Positions 1 through 7,200 of a stretch of DNA of 64,000 bases are shown here, in pieces. The stretch comes from DATMER01 sp963741305. Lineage in GTDB: Bacteria; Acidobacteriota; Thermoanaerobaculia; Multivoradales; UBA5704. A program made the position numbers and the translations under genes. The notes under the pieces are model-generated. The model saw only the letters and a program-made list of their open reading frames with translations, was not told the DNA's origin and ran no database searches. Position 1 is the stretch's first letter; the number at the start of each line of letters is the position of its first letter. Location: contig CAVUHL010000003.1 of assembly GCA_963741305.1 (NCBI GenBank), positions 6,510,001 to 6,574,000 on the forward strand, written 5' to 3'.

Positions 1-60
1 GTTGAGGGTCTGCTCTTTGCTGCTGACGCGGCAGTAGATGATTGCCCGGAGTGAGGTCAT
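1..60 (-). CDS. Serine recombinase, N-terminal start only (cut by window edge)
   Basis: Reading the minus strand from the ATG at base 60 to the window edge gives 20 codons containing AIIYCRVSSKEQT. This is the characteristic first strand of the resolvase/invertase catalytic domain, in which the serine of the R-V-S-S motif is the nucleophile. The gene runs out of the window, so it cannot be seen whether it is a short resolvase or a large serine integrase. Its ATG overlaps the TGA stop of the upstream small gene (ATGA), so the two are probably translated together. With the tyrosine-recombinase-like gene upstream it forms a recombinase operon typical of an integrated element. Recognition rests on one short but very specific motif. 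Confidence 0.75.
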   Translation of the reverse strand, partial: MTSLRAIIYCRVSSKEQTLN

Positions 61-233
61 CCAGAAGGCTCCTTGTCTGGAACCGTGACCTTCCGGCTCC
101 TCCCGGCCAGGAAACAGGTCACGGTGATGTCGGCGAGGCCGTAGAGCTCCCGGCGGAGGCGATCGAGCTGGGCGTCCGACAGATCGCGCCCGGCCTCGCC
201 AAGGATCTTGCGGCATTCAGCCAGAGAAATCAT
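57..233 (-). CDS. Small protein between two recombinase genes
   Basis: This encodes 58 residues from the ATG at 233; a TTG at 245 would add four. It is a charged, probably helical protein with a segment reading LSDAQLDRLRRELYGLADI. I do not recognise a named family. It lies between the tyrosine-recombinase-like gene (stop at 250) and the serine recombinase (ATGA overlap at 57-60). The tight packing on one strand and sound composition support a real gene over a chance reading frame. Small linker genes of this kind occur between recombinase genes on mobile elements and may have an accessory DNA-binding or regulatory role, but nothing in the sequence proves that. Confidence 0.6.
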   Translation of the reverse strand: MISLAECRKILGEAGRDLSDAQLDRLRRELYGLADITVTCFLAGRSRKVTVPDKEPSG

Positions 234-249
234 ATCACAAACCAACGCC

Positions 250-669
250 TTATTTGCGCTTCGGGGGAACTTCCGGGCGTCGGCGCACCGGCACCTGATG
301 GTGGTTGCGGTAGCGTTCGAGGACCTTGCAGATGCCCATGGAGGTCAGGGGGCCTCGGCTCCCTCGGAAGACTGGTTCAGGCACGGCCCAGAGCCGGCAC
401 TCCGTGAGCCAGGCGATCAGCCGGGCTCCGAGGTCGGTGGGCAGGACGACGAACCAGGTGAGGCCGTGCCGGCGGACCGTGACCAGGAGCTTGCCGCTGG
501 TCATGGTGACGGCCGAGGCGCGAAGGGTGGCGATCTCAACGGCGCTCAGACCCGCCGCGACGAGGGCAAGGAGGGCGCCGTCGCGCAGCCCAATGGCTTG
601 GCCGGAACGCACCCGGCCAGGATCGATGCGGGCAAGGAGCTCGTGGGCGTGCTCGGGATCGAGGCGCAT
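250..669 (-). CDS. Tyrosine-recombinase-like protein (partial integrase domain)
   Basis: A 139-residue protein. Residues 22-60 (GLRDGALLALVAAGLSAVE and following) match the start of the phage-integrase catalytic domain, where a 'R-D-x-A-L-L-x-L-x-x-x-x-G-L-x-x-x-E' segment leads to the first catalytic arginine. Here the usual glycine-leucine-arginine is GLSAVEIATL, so the first arginine appears to be missing. No clear H-x-x-R or terminal tyrosine is seen either. It is much shorter than an active integrase (about 300-400). It may be a degenerate recombinase or a non-catalytic accessory protein kept with the serine recombinase downstream. The ATG at 669 is used; the frame is open a little further upstream to a TGA but offers no other good start. 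Confidence 0.6.
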   Translation of the reverse strand: MRLDPEHAHELLARIDPGRVRSGQAIGLRDGALLALVAAGLSAVEIATLRASAVTMTSGKLLVTVRRHGLTWFVVLPTDLGARLIAWLTECRLWAVPEPVFRGSRGPLTSMGICKVLERYRNHHQVPVRRRPEVPPKRK

Positions 670-840
670 CAGATCGGCTCGGGCCTGAGTGGCTTCTGCG
701 AGAGTGGGTTCGACATTTGGCTCCTCCGTTCGTCGGAGGCAAGATTGCCCTCAGAAGCGCAAGGCCTCCAAACTGCAGAGAAGCGGAGATTTGCCGTAAA
801 CCTCACAATCCAAGAAAGATAGGAGATGGAAGAGGCAGGG

Positions 841-869
841 AAAAAGAGGGGATTCAATTCCCCCTTTTT
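841..869 (-). terminator. Hairpin terminator after the HTH gene
   Basis: An inverted repeat pairs AAAAAGAGGGGA with TCCCCCTTTTT around a short loop, with one unpaired base. It lies 18 bases past the stop of the minus-strand HTH gene. The A/T flanks give a U-run in either direction. Its position fits a rho-independent terminator between that gene and the recombinase operon. Confidence 0.55.
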
Positions 870-886
870 ACCAGTCGGAGGTCCAC

Positions 887-1262
887 TCATCGATTCAGAT
901 CCTCGACCTGCGTGGGTGTGGCTGAGCTTGTGGCGGGCCTCGTGAAGAGCGCGACTGCGCTCTGAGACCCGGACAGGGGATGGCCAAGGGGTCTTGCCGT
1001 TCCCGGTCCGATCAGCAGCCGGTACGTTGAAAGCCGTCCCCGGCCGTGGTGGGAGACGGCGGAGAGCTCGCCACAGGCGACGAGGTCCTTGAGGATCTGC
1101 TTGATGCGGGTCCGCCCCACACGAGCTTCTCTCCGCAGCGTCGCCTGACCGGTGGTCCACACGCCGCGCTGATCGCAGTTGAAGGCCACTGCGAGCAGAG
1201 ACGAGACGCGGACCTCGTTGGGTCGAATGGTCCAGGAGGAAAGTCACGTGCTCCAGGGACAT
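887..1262 (-). pseudogene. Helix-turn-helix replication/regulator-type protein, frameshifted
   Basis: The ATG at 1262 opens a frame beginning MSLEHVTFLLDHST. After about 14 codons the recognisable protein continues in the next frame as RPNEVRVSSLLAVAF, then a winged-helix segment (ATLRREARVGRTRIKQILK) and GELSAVSHHGRGR. Together this matches the N-terminal HTH domain of plasmid/mobile-element proteins that begin 'M-S-x-x-x-V-x-x-L-L-D-H-S'. A single-base shift near 1215-1230 joins the frames. The downstream part alone can be read from a GTG at 1189 as 100 residues. The gene either is broken or carries a sequencing indel. It lies upstream of the recombinase genes and downstream of the iteron-like repeats. 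Replication or regulation of a mobile element is the likely original role. Confidence 0.55.
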
Positions 1263-1545
1263 GGGATAGCTCTCCGAGGATCGCGGCGCTCCATCTGTTG
1301 GGCGCCGCCTGTTCGGGAGCAGGTTGACCCTTCGAGCGCGAGATCTCAAAGCGGTGGATGGTGCAAACAACGTGTAACTGCAAGAATCAACGGAAGATCG
1401 AGACTTTCGGTGGCTCAGGGATTTGTCCGGATGATCAGGACAAATGGCGGGTAACACACCTCCTGGACCGCATTCCCAAGCCCTGCTCTAAAGCCCGTCG
1501 CCCTGCGGCCCCGCCAGGGGCCGAGGCCGAAGGCCTCCTGTTTTT

Positions 1546-1601
1546 GGGGGGATAAGGGGGGATTAGTTAGGGGGTTTGGGGGAAAAGGGGGGAGAAGGGG
1601 G
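1546..1601 (+). other. Cluster of six G-runs (quadruplex-capable)
   Basis: Six runs of five or six G occur in 56 bases, separated by spacers of three to eight bases. This far exceeds the four-run pattern needed for an intramolecular G-quadruplex on the plus strand. It lies directly before the iteron-like repeats and upstream of the minus-strand HTH gene. The function is unknown. Confidence 0.7.
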
Positions 1602-1604
1602 ACG

Positions 1605-1775
1605 AAAAAAGGTGCAATCCGCTTCCAGAAAAGGTGCAACCTGCTTCACCCTTTCGAGGAGAAAAGGTGCAATCCCCTGCCATAAAAGGGGCAATCTGCT
1701 TCACCCTTTCAAAGGAAAGGTGCAACCTGCTTCACCCTTCCTGAAAGGAAAAGGGGCGCTTTCCTTCACCCTTTC
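1605..1775 (+). repeat. Six iteron-like direct repeats
   Basis: The core AAAGGTGC or AAAGGGGC starts at 1608, 1630, 1663, 1685, 1716 and 1750. Most copies are followed by a conserved tail, GCTTCACCCTTTC. Spacings are 22, 33, 22, 31 and 34 bases. Spaced direct repeats beside an HTH gene resemble iterons of a replication origin or an operator array. A translated reading on the plus strand (K-G-A/K-V-Q motifs) is also open, so a decayed repetitive C-terminus of a protein is the alternative. Confidence 0.6.
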
Positions 1776-2126
1776 GCCTCGCCGATGGGCTGGCTGACCG
1801 GCGAAGAGTTGCTCGGCGCCGGTTCCTCCTGGGCCGGGTGGGCCTGAGATCGCTTCTCGAAGGCACGAAAGGTTACGGGGCTTCGGGCGTGCAGACACCA
1901 CTGCCGGTCGCATGGCCGCCCGGAAATCAATGTGCCGAGGCTGCGTTACCGCTCTGACTCGATCAGATGTGCCATGGAGCGCCGCCTCTTCTCACCCAGC
2001 AGGGCGGGATGGGGGAAAGTAGAGAGGCCGCGAGAGTGGCCGTAGGCGGCGAACTCGGCCGCGAACCACCTCCTCGACGACCTGTGGCAGTTGACAGGCT
2101 TTGGCCATGCGCCTCAGGGTGTTTCA
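1776..2126. other. Gene-free spacer
   Basis: This stretch separates the iteron-like repeats from the tyrosine-recombinase remnant. Short open frames exist on both strands, but none has a recognisable motif. I see no hairpin or promoter that stands out. Confidence 0.5.
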
Positions 2127-2727
2127 ATGGACACAAAAGCTCAATCTACCGAGGCTCACGCAGCAGAGAGTGGCCGCAAACATCCCGATGAAATCGACGT
2201 ACCTCGCGGCGCGGAAGAGTGGCCAGATGATCTGGCCATTCTTGATGTTTGGATGTCGTTTCTGGTCAGCGTTCGCGGGCGATTCGCAAGCGACCGCCAG
2301 GAGATACCGGCGGCTTGTGGAGCGGTTGCTCAAGGATGTGGCTCAGCCGATCGCTCATCTCGATCTACGGTCGATCGAGAAGCATCTGCGGCGCCTGCAC
2401 GTGGCGGGACGCGGGGAGAGCGTTCGCCGCGGGTTGGTCGTGGCGATCCGCTCTCTGGGGGAGTGGTGCAGTGCCTGGCGCACGGAATCATCGAGAACAA
2501 CCCTGGCGCTTCGCTGTCGGGACCGCGGCCCTACCGGAAGGAGATCAAGGTGCTGGCCGTCGCCGAGGTGGGCCGGCTGCTCTGGGGGGACTCGTCGGGG
2601 ACGCTGCCGCAGGATCCTATGGAGATGCGGAACAGGGTGCTGTTAGGAGTCGAAGGTGGCTCCGTTGCGGCCGGCGCTGGAGCAGCTGCTTGGGGAGCTC
2701 CAGGGCTGGGGCGTCCCACCTAACTAA
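2127..2727 (+). pseudogene. Tyrosine recombinase (XerC/D-like) remnant, several frameshifts
   Basis: From ATG 2127 the frame reads through PDDLAILDVWMSFLV. The integrase core-binding domain then continues one frame over as ATARRYRRLVERLLKDV, IAHLDLRSIEKHL and RGLVVAIRSLGEWC (about 2281-2478). It then shifts back as IIENNPGASLSGPRP and KEIKVLAVAEVGRLL (about 2478-2580). This order matches the N-terminal SAM-like domain of XerC/XerD-type recombinases and the link into the catalytic domain. The catalytic domain is gone; after about 2650 another short open stretch ends in TAA at 2725. At least two frameshifts are needed, so the gene is dead unless the assembly is wrong. It is the second tyrosine-recombinase trace in the first 3 kb. 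Confidence 0.6.
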
Positions 2728-2907
2728 AGCGGACGGCGGGCACTCGCCTGCCCGGAGCCTCGCCCCGACCGAAAAGCCGGACTGACCAAAACTCACATTC
2801 TGATCAGTGACTTTCCCGGCTGGGCCGCTCCGCGCAAAGGCTTATCTGACAGTGATTTAGCCGCGCTGATCCGTCGCGGTCTCCCCCTCGCGAGCGGCAT
2901 AACTAGG

Positions 2908-2969
2908 AAAAACGAAACTAGGTTTCGTTTTTGAGGCGAGCAAAAGCCCGCCGGGCTTGGGTTTGCTCG
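2908..2969. terminator. Two back-to-back perfect hairpins
   Basis: Hairpin one (2908-2932) pairs AAAAACGAAAC with GTTTCGTTTTT around a three-base loop, an 11-bp perfect stem ending in a T-run. Hairpin two (2937-2969) pairs CGAGCAAA with TTTGCTCG outside and AGCCCG with CGGGCT inside. A bidirectional terminator is the simplest reading. A structured small RNA or a recombination site is possible. Confidence 0.55.
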
Positions 2970-4160
2970 ATGCCGGCCGGGTCCGTTTCCTGGTTCAAAC
3001 CTGCGTAGAAAAGCAGTCACGGGAAGGGGGTTTGAACGAGGCCGGGCGGGGGTGGGCGGGAGGCGTCGCGGCTGGCGCGGACGAGCACGAGACGCCGTCA
3101 GGCGGCTCGCGCGCAGCGCGACAAGACGCGGCGCCGTGGGGCGGGTGGCGGTGGGCGGGGGCGGGTGGGCGGGATGGAGATCGAATCGGCAGTTTGGCGC
3201 AGCGCAGCGGAGCCAATCTGCCGGACCCTGCTTGGGGGGAGGGCCCCGTAGCGTGCTTCCACTGAACTCTGGGGATGCGTCCGGGGGAGGCCCGGGTAGG
3301 TGCCCGCGCCTGGTTTGACATAAGCCCCGCTTATGTAAAGGCGCAGCCCGGAGGCGGGGAGTGGCGCGCAGGGCGGGGTTTGGGTAAGGCGCGCTTACCG
3401 GAACTCCCGACCTGCGTTTGCGCCGCCCCCGCCGGAGCCAGGGGCGGGCAGCTCCCGGGCCGAGGGCGGGGGAAAGGTCCGGAATGCCACGGCACGTTGC
3501 GGGGCCCGAGGGCGGGGGAAATGGAAGAGGGCGGGCGGCCGGGGATTGGGTGGGCGCGATGGAGGAACGGAGGACGGCTTTTCGCGGCCGCAGTCTCCGG
3601 CGCGTCCCACCCGGCCTTTGTGGGTTGGAAGGTCGCCGTCCGCGATGAAGACGGAGCTGGAGAGGGCGGGCAGTTCGGCGAGCAGCTTGCGCGGAGCCGA
3701 TCTGCGGGGGGAACTCGCCATTCGCACGGCAGCTGAGGCGACGGAGGAGCTCGGGGGCGGGCGCGGTGGGCGGGCGAGATCTGCTCCGGCGCTACCACAA
3801 GGGCTCGCAGGAGAGGGGGCGCTTGCGTCAGCGAGCTGGGGGGAGGTTGCCGTCCACGACCAGGCCCGAGCTTGTGCGGGTGGGCGGGAGGGTTGCCGTC
3901 CCCACAGACGGTGGAGCTTGCGCCGTGGGTAGTAAGGGGGTCGTCTTTCCCCTTCAAGAGGACGCCGAAGCGGCGTTGGGATTGGCGAGGTGGAGGGGGC
4001 AAGGTGTGGGGGACGGGGAGGTGCTGCCGCTCTGCCCCCCACTGCCAGCCTCAACAAAGATCGAGTCCCGGCGTCTTAAGGCTAAAGAGGGTGTCAAGTC
4101 AGTCGCCACTTCATTGCCGCTTGCTCTCCTCGGTTGGAGCATCTAAGATAGAATTGTTCC
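2970..4160. other. G-rich gene-free region
   Basis: About 1.2 kb with strong strand bias: the plus strand is rich in GGGCGGG runs. Open frames on both strands reflect that composition and contain no recognisable domain. It holds two palindromic core sites with the pattern TAAG-N5-CTTA (at 3321 and 3385). Short recurring phrases such as GTTGCCGTCC or GTCGCCGTCC appear near 3630, 3846 and 3891. The promoter of the first giant gene probably lies at its right end, but no convincing -35/-10 pair is evident. Confidence 0.55.
3311..3343. other. dif-like palindromic recombination site
   Basis: The core is ACATAAG-CCCCG-CTTATGT, a perfect 7-bp inverted repeat. The CATAA...TTATG arrangement with a 7-base centre and T/A-rich outer arms resembles XerC/XerD dif and plasmid 'pdif' sites. 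A second site with the same TAAG-N5-CTTA core follows at 3385-3397. The nearby tyrosine-recombinase remnant makes a recombination site plausible. No experiment or alignment supports it here. Confidence 0.4.
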
Positions 4161-4218
4161 TGCTGAATGTCGTGGTGGTGGTCCCCGTTGCGTCCGGCGC
4201 GCCGAAGCTGCGGAAGCG

Positions 4219-4263
4219 TGCGATGCCTCTGTGCCTCTTCTCTCTCGGGGAGGCACATCGATT
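4219..4263 (+). promoter_or_regulatory. Conserved 5' leader hairpin of giant gene 1
   Basis: The stem TGTGCCTC/GAGGCACA (4230-4237 with 4250-4257) encloses a 12-base loop. It is preceded by GATGCCTC, which could pair with the same right arm. The same stem, loop length and flanks recur at 17990-18032 before the second giant gene. The distance to each start codon is similar. A translation- or transcription-level control element is inferred; it matches no riboswitch I know. Confidence 0.5.
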
Positions 4264-4283
4264 GGTTTGGGAGGGGTGGCTCG

Positions 4284-7200
4284 ATGACTCGTCGTCTCCT
4301 GGCTCAGCTGTTGATTGGCACGATCCTGGCCGGCTCGACTCCGGCCTCCCAGCCCGAGGCCACTGAGGTCCGGCCGGTTTGGGTTCCTGCTCCCGCGGTG
4401 GCGCCGAGGCCGCCCGTGGCTCCTCCCGAGATGCCTGCGCCGTCCGTGGTCTCCGAAGACACCCTGGAGACCCGGGTCGAGAGCGCTGTTTCCGCCGTGC
4501 GTCGCGCTGGGGGTGCCACGATCGAAATATTTCCGGTGGATGTACGGACCCTGCCGCAGGCATCGATGGCGGAGGATGCGGCAGAGGCTTCTCTTCCGCT
4601 GATCGGCTTGACGGCGGACCGGCCCGTTCCCGGAATCCAGAAGGGAGTGCAGCTCCGAACAGAGGCGAGCACGGTGCAGGAGGTGCAGCCGCCTCTGGTA
4701 CCGCGGTCGGTGGTGGCCGAGGCTCCTGATGAGCATGCCATGGTTCCGGCCCGTGCCGAGGAGAGCGCCGTACCTGCCCGGCCTCGCCTCACCGTCCGCC
4801 CCGCCGTACTCCGCTTCGCGCTGACCCGGGAGGGCATCCTCCCTGCCATACAGTCTCTCGAGATCTCCAGCGACCGCCGGGCGGGTGCCCGCTTCGAGGT
4901 GGCCAGTTCTGCCAGTTGGCTCGCCGTCGAGGCTGGACAGGGCCGGGCCGGTCTGAGCGCTACCGCCGTGCAGATCTCGGTCGACGGCCGCAAGATCGCC
5001 GGTCCCCTGAGCGGACAGTTGGAGGTGAGGAATCTCGACGATCCTTCGGACATCCAGCGGATCGCCGTGGATTTGGAACGAGCCGAGCCCGGACGCCTCC
5101 TGCGCAGCCGCGATGCCGACGGCCGTCTGCAGCGTGTGGTGCGTCCGGACGGCGGCATTCTCGACTACGACTATGACGCCCAGGGGAACCTCGTCCGCGT
5201 CCGCCGGCCGGATGGCTCGGCCGTCACTTGGTCCCATGACGATCAGGGCCGCCGCATCGCCATGACGGACGAGCGGGGCACGACGGTCTACCGCTATGAC
5301 GCCCAGGGGAGGCTCGACACCGTCTACACACCCGGCTTCGAGCCGGTACGCTACGTCTACGACGAACGGAGCCACCTGACGACGCTCCATCTGCCCGGCG
5401 GCAAGCTGGTCGCCTACGAATACGACGGAACGGACCGCCTTCTCTCGGTCCGGAGCGATCTCGGAACGACCCGCTATGCCTATGACTCTGCGACCCGGAA
5501 GCTCTCCGAACGCGTCCTGCCCAACGGCGTCGCCACCCGCTACGCCTATGACACAGCCGGCCGGCTCACTGGCGTAACCCATCTCGATGCTTCCGGAGAG
5601 CCTCTCCTCTCCTTCTCCTGGCGCTTCGACGAGCAGGGGAGCCCGACCCGCGTCACTCGCGAGAGCCCTGCGTACGTCGAGACGACGGACGTTACCTACG
5701 ACGCGGAGGGGCGCATCGCCTCGGTCGCCGGCTCCGGCGGTCGGATCGCGACGTATGAATATGACTCCGTCGACCGCCGGAGCCGATCCGTCGAAACCGG
5801 AGACGGCAAGGTCCGGGTGACCGACTATGCCTACGACGATCTCGGCCGCCTGGCGCGCGCCGGCGATGAGATCTTCGTCTATGACGCTGCCGGCGATCTC
5901 GTCCGCAGGACCGCGCCGGGCCGGACTCTCGAGTATCGCTGGGATTTCGAAGGCCGATTGATCGGATTCAGCGACGGCCGGCATCGTGTGAGCTATGCCG
6001 TGGACGGCGACGGCCGCCGCGTGGGGATGACGGTCGACGGCCGGGAGGTTTCCCTCCTCCAGGATGCGAGCGGCTGGATCGGTGGTGTGCTCGCCGAGGC
6101 GGATGCGGAAGGCGAAGTCGTCCGCACGCATGTCCACGGCTTCGAGCCGATTGCTGTCGAAGGAAAGGATGGAGGCGGAAGCTTTTATCTTTATGATCAT
6201 CCGCTGCGCTCCGCTGCTGCGTTGGTCGCTCCGTCCGGAGACCTCGCGGAAACGTTCGTGAGCGATCCCTTCGGTGGTCCGCAGATGCCGCCGGATGCTG
6301 CGCTTCCTCCGTACCTTTTCGCCGGGGGAGCGTATGATCCCGTCACCGAGCTGATCCATCGGAACGGCGCCGAATATGATCCACGGCTCGGCACGTTTCT
6401 CCCTTCCGCGTTCGATGACAAGGACGCGGATGGCACCGCCGACTCTCCCACGGCCTGGGGTGAGCAGACTCCGGCGGGCGCGTTTTCGGAGGCCCTCGCC
6501 AAGGCATTCCGGCTGGACCGTCCGCTGCCAGCGGGCTCTCTCGACAAGCTTGCGGCAGGGCGCGCCTCGGGACAGGACCCTCCGGATGGCGCCGCCCAGC
6601 CTTTCCATGTCACGCTTTTCCAATCGAACGAGCTGCCCCCGGCTTCCGAGAGGGCGAAAGCTCACGGAAGAAGCGTGCTCCCTTCTCCCTACCGTCTCGC
6701 TCCGGAAGCAGGCTCCGTCTACCAGCGCGGCACACTGCCGTCAACCCTCGCATTGGCCGCTCCGCGGCTGAAGCTCCATCCCGAATATCTTCCCTTCGCC
6801 AAGACGGCGGCGGGCCTCCTGCCTGCTTCTCAGACGCTCGAGATCGCGAGCTCGGATGGCCAAGCTCTTTCCTTTACAGCTCAGGAGAGCATTTCCTGGC
6901 TCAGCGTAAGCGCCACCGGAGGCGCCGCGCCGGCCATTCTCACCGTGACCGTCGATCCCACCGGCCTCACGGAAGCCGGAAGCCCCTACGTGGGCGATCT
7001 GGTCCTGACCAACACGGGAGACGCGACGGACGTTCGCAAGGTCCGTGTGCGGCTTCTCGTGCGAACCACCGGCGCCTCGGTGACTCTGCGCAGCTTCGAC
7101 GCCAACGGCAACCTCCGGCGCGTCGTGAGGCCTGGCGGCGGCATCATCGATTACGAGGTCGACCCTCTGGGCCGTGTGACCCGGGTCCGCTATCCCAATG

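Noticed and set aside
1605..1775. Possible CRISPR array
   Set aside because: Repeats are short with irregular 22-34 base periods and the intervening sequence is also partly conserved; no cas genes.
2728..2934. Open stretch encoding SDFPGWAAPRKGLSDSD-like sequence
   Set aside because: It looks protein-like but has no start codon, follows a stop, and its end is the arm of a perfect hairpin; no family recognised.
4143..6665. 840-codon open frame on the minus strand under giant gene 1
   Set aside because: It mirrors the RHS coding frame, has no recognisable domain and low-complexity composition typical of an antisense frame in GC-rich DNA.
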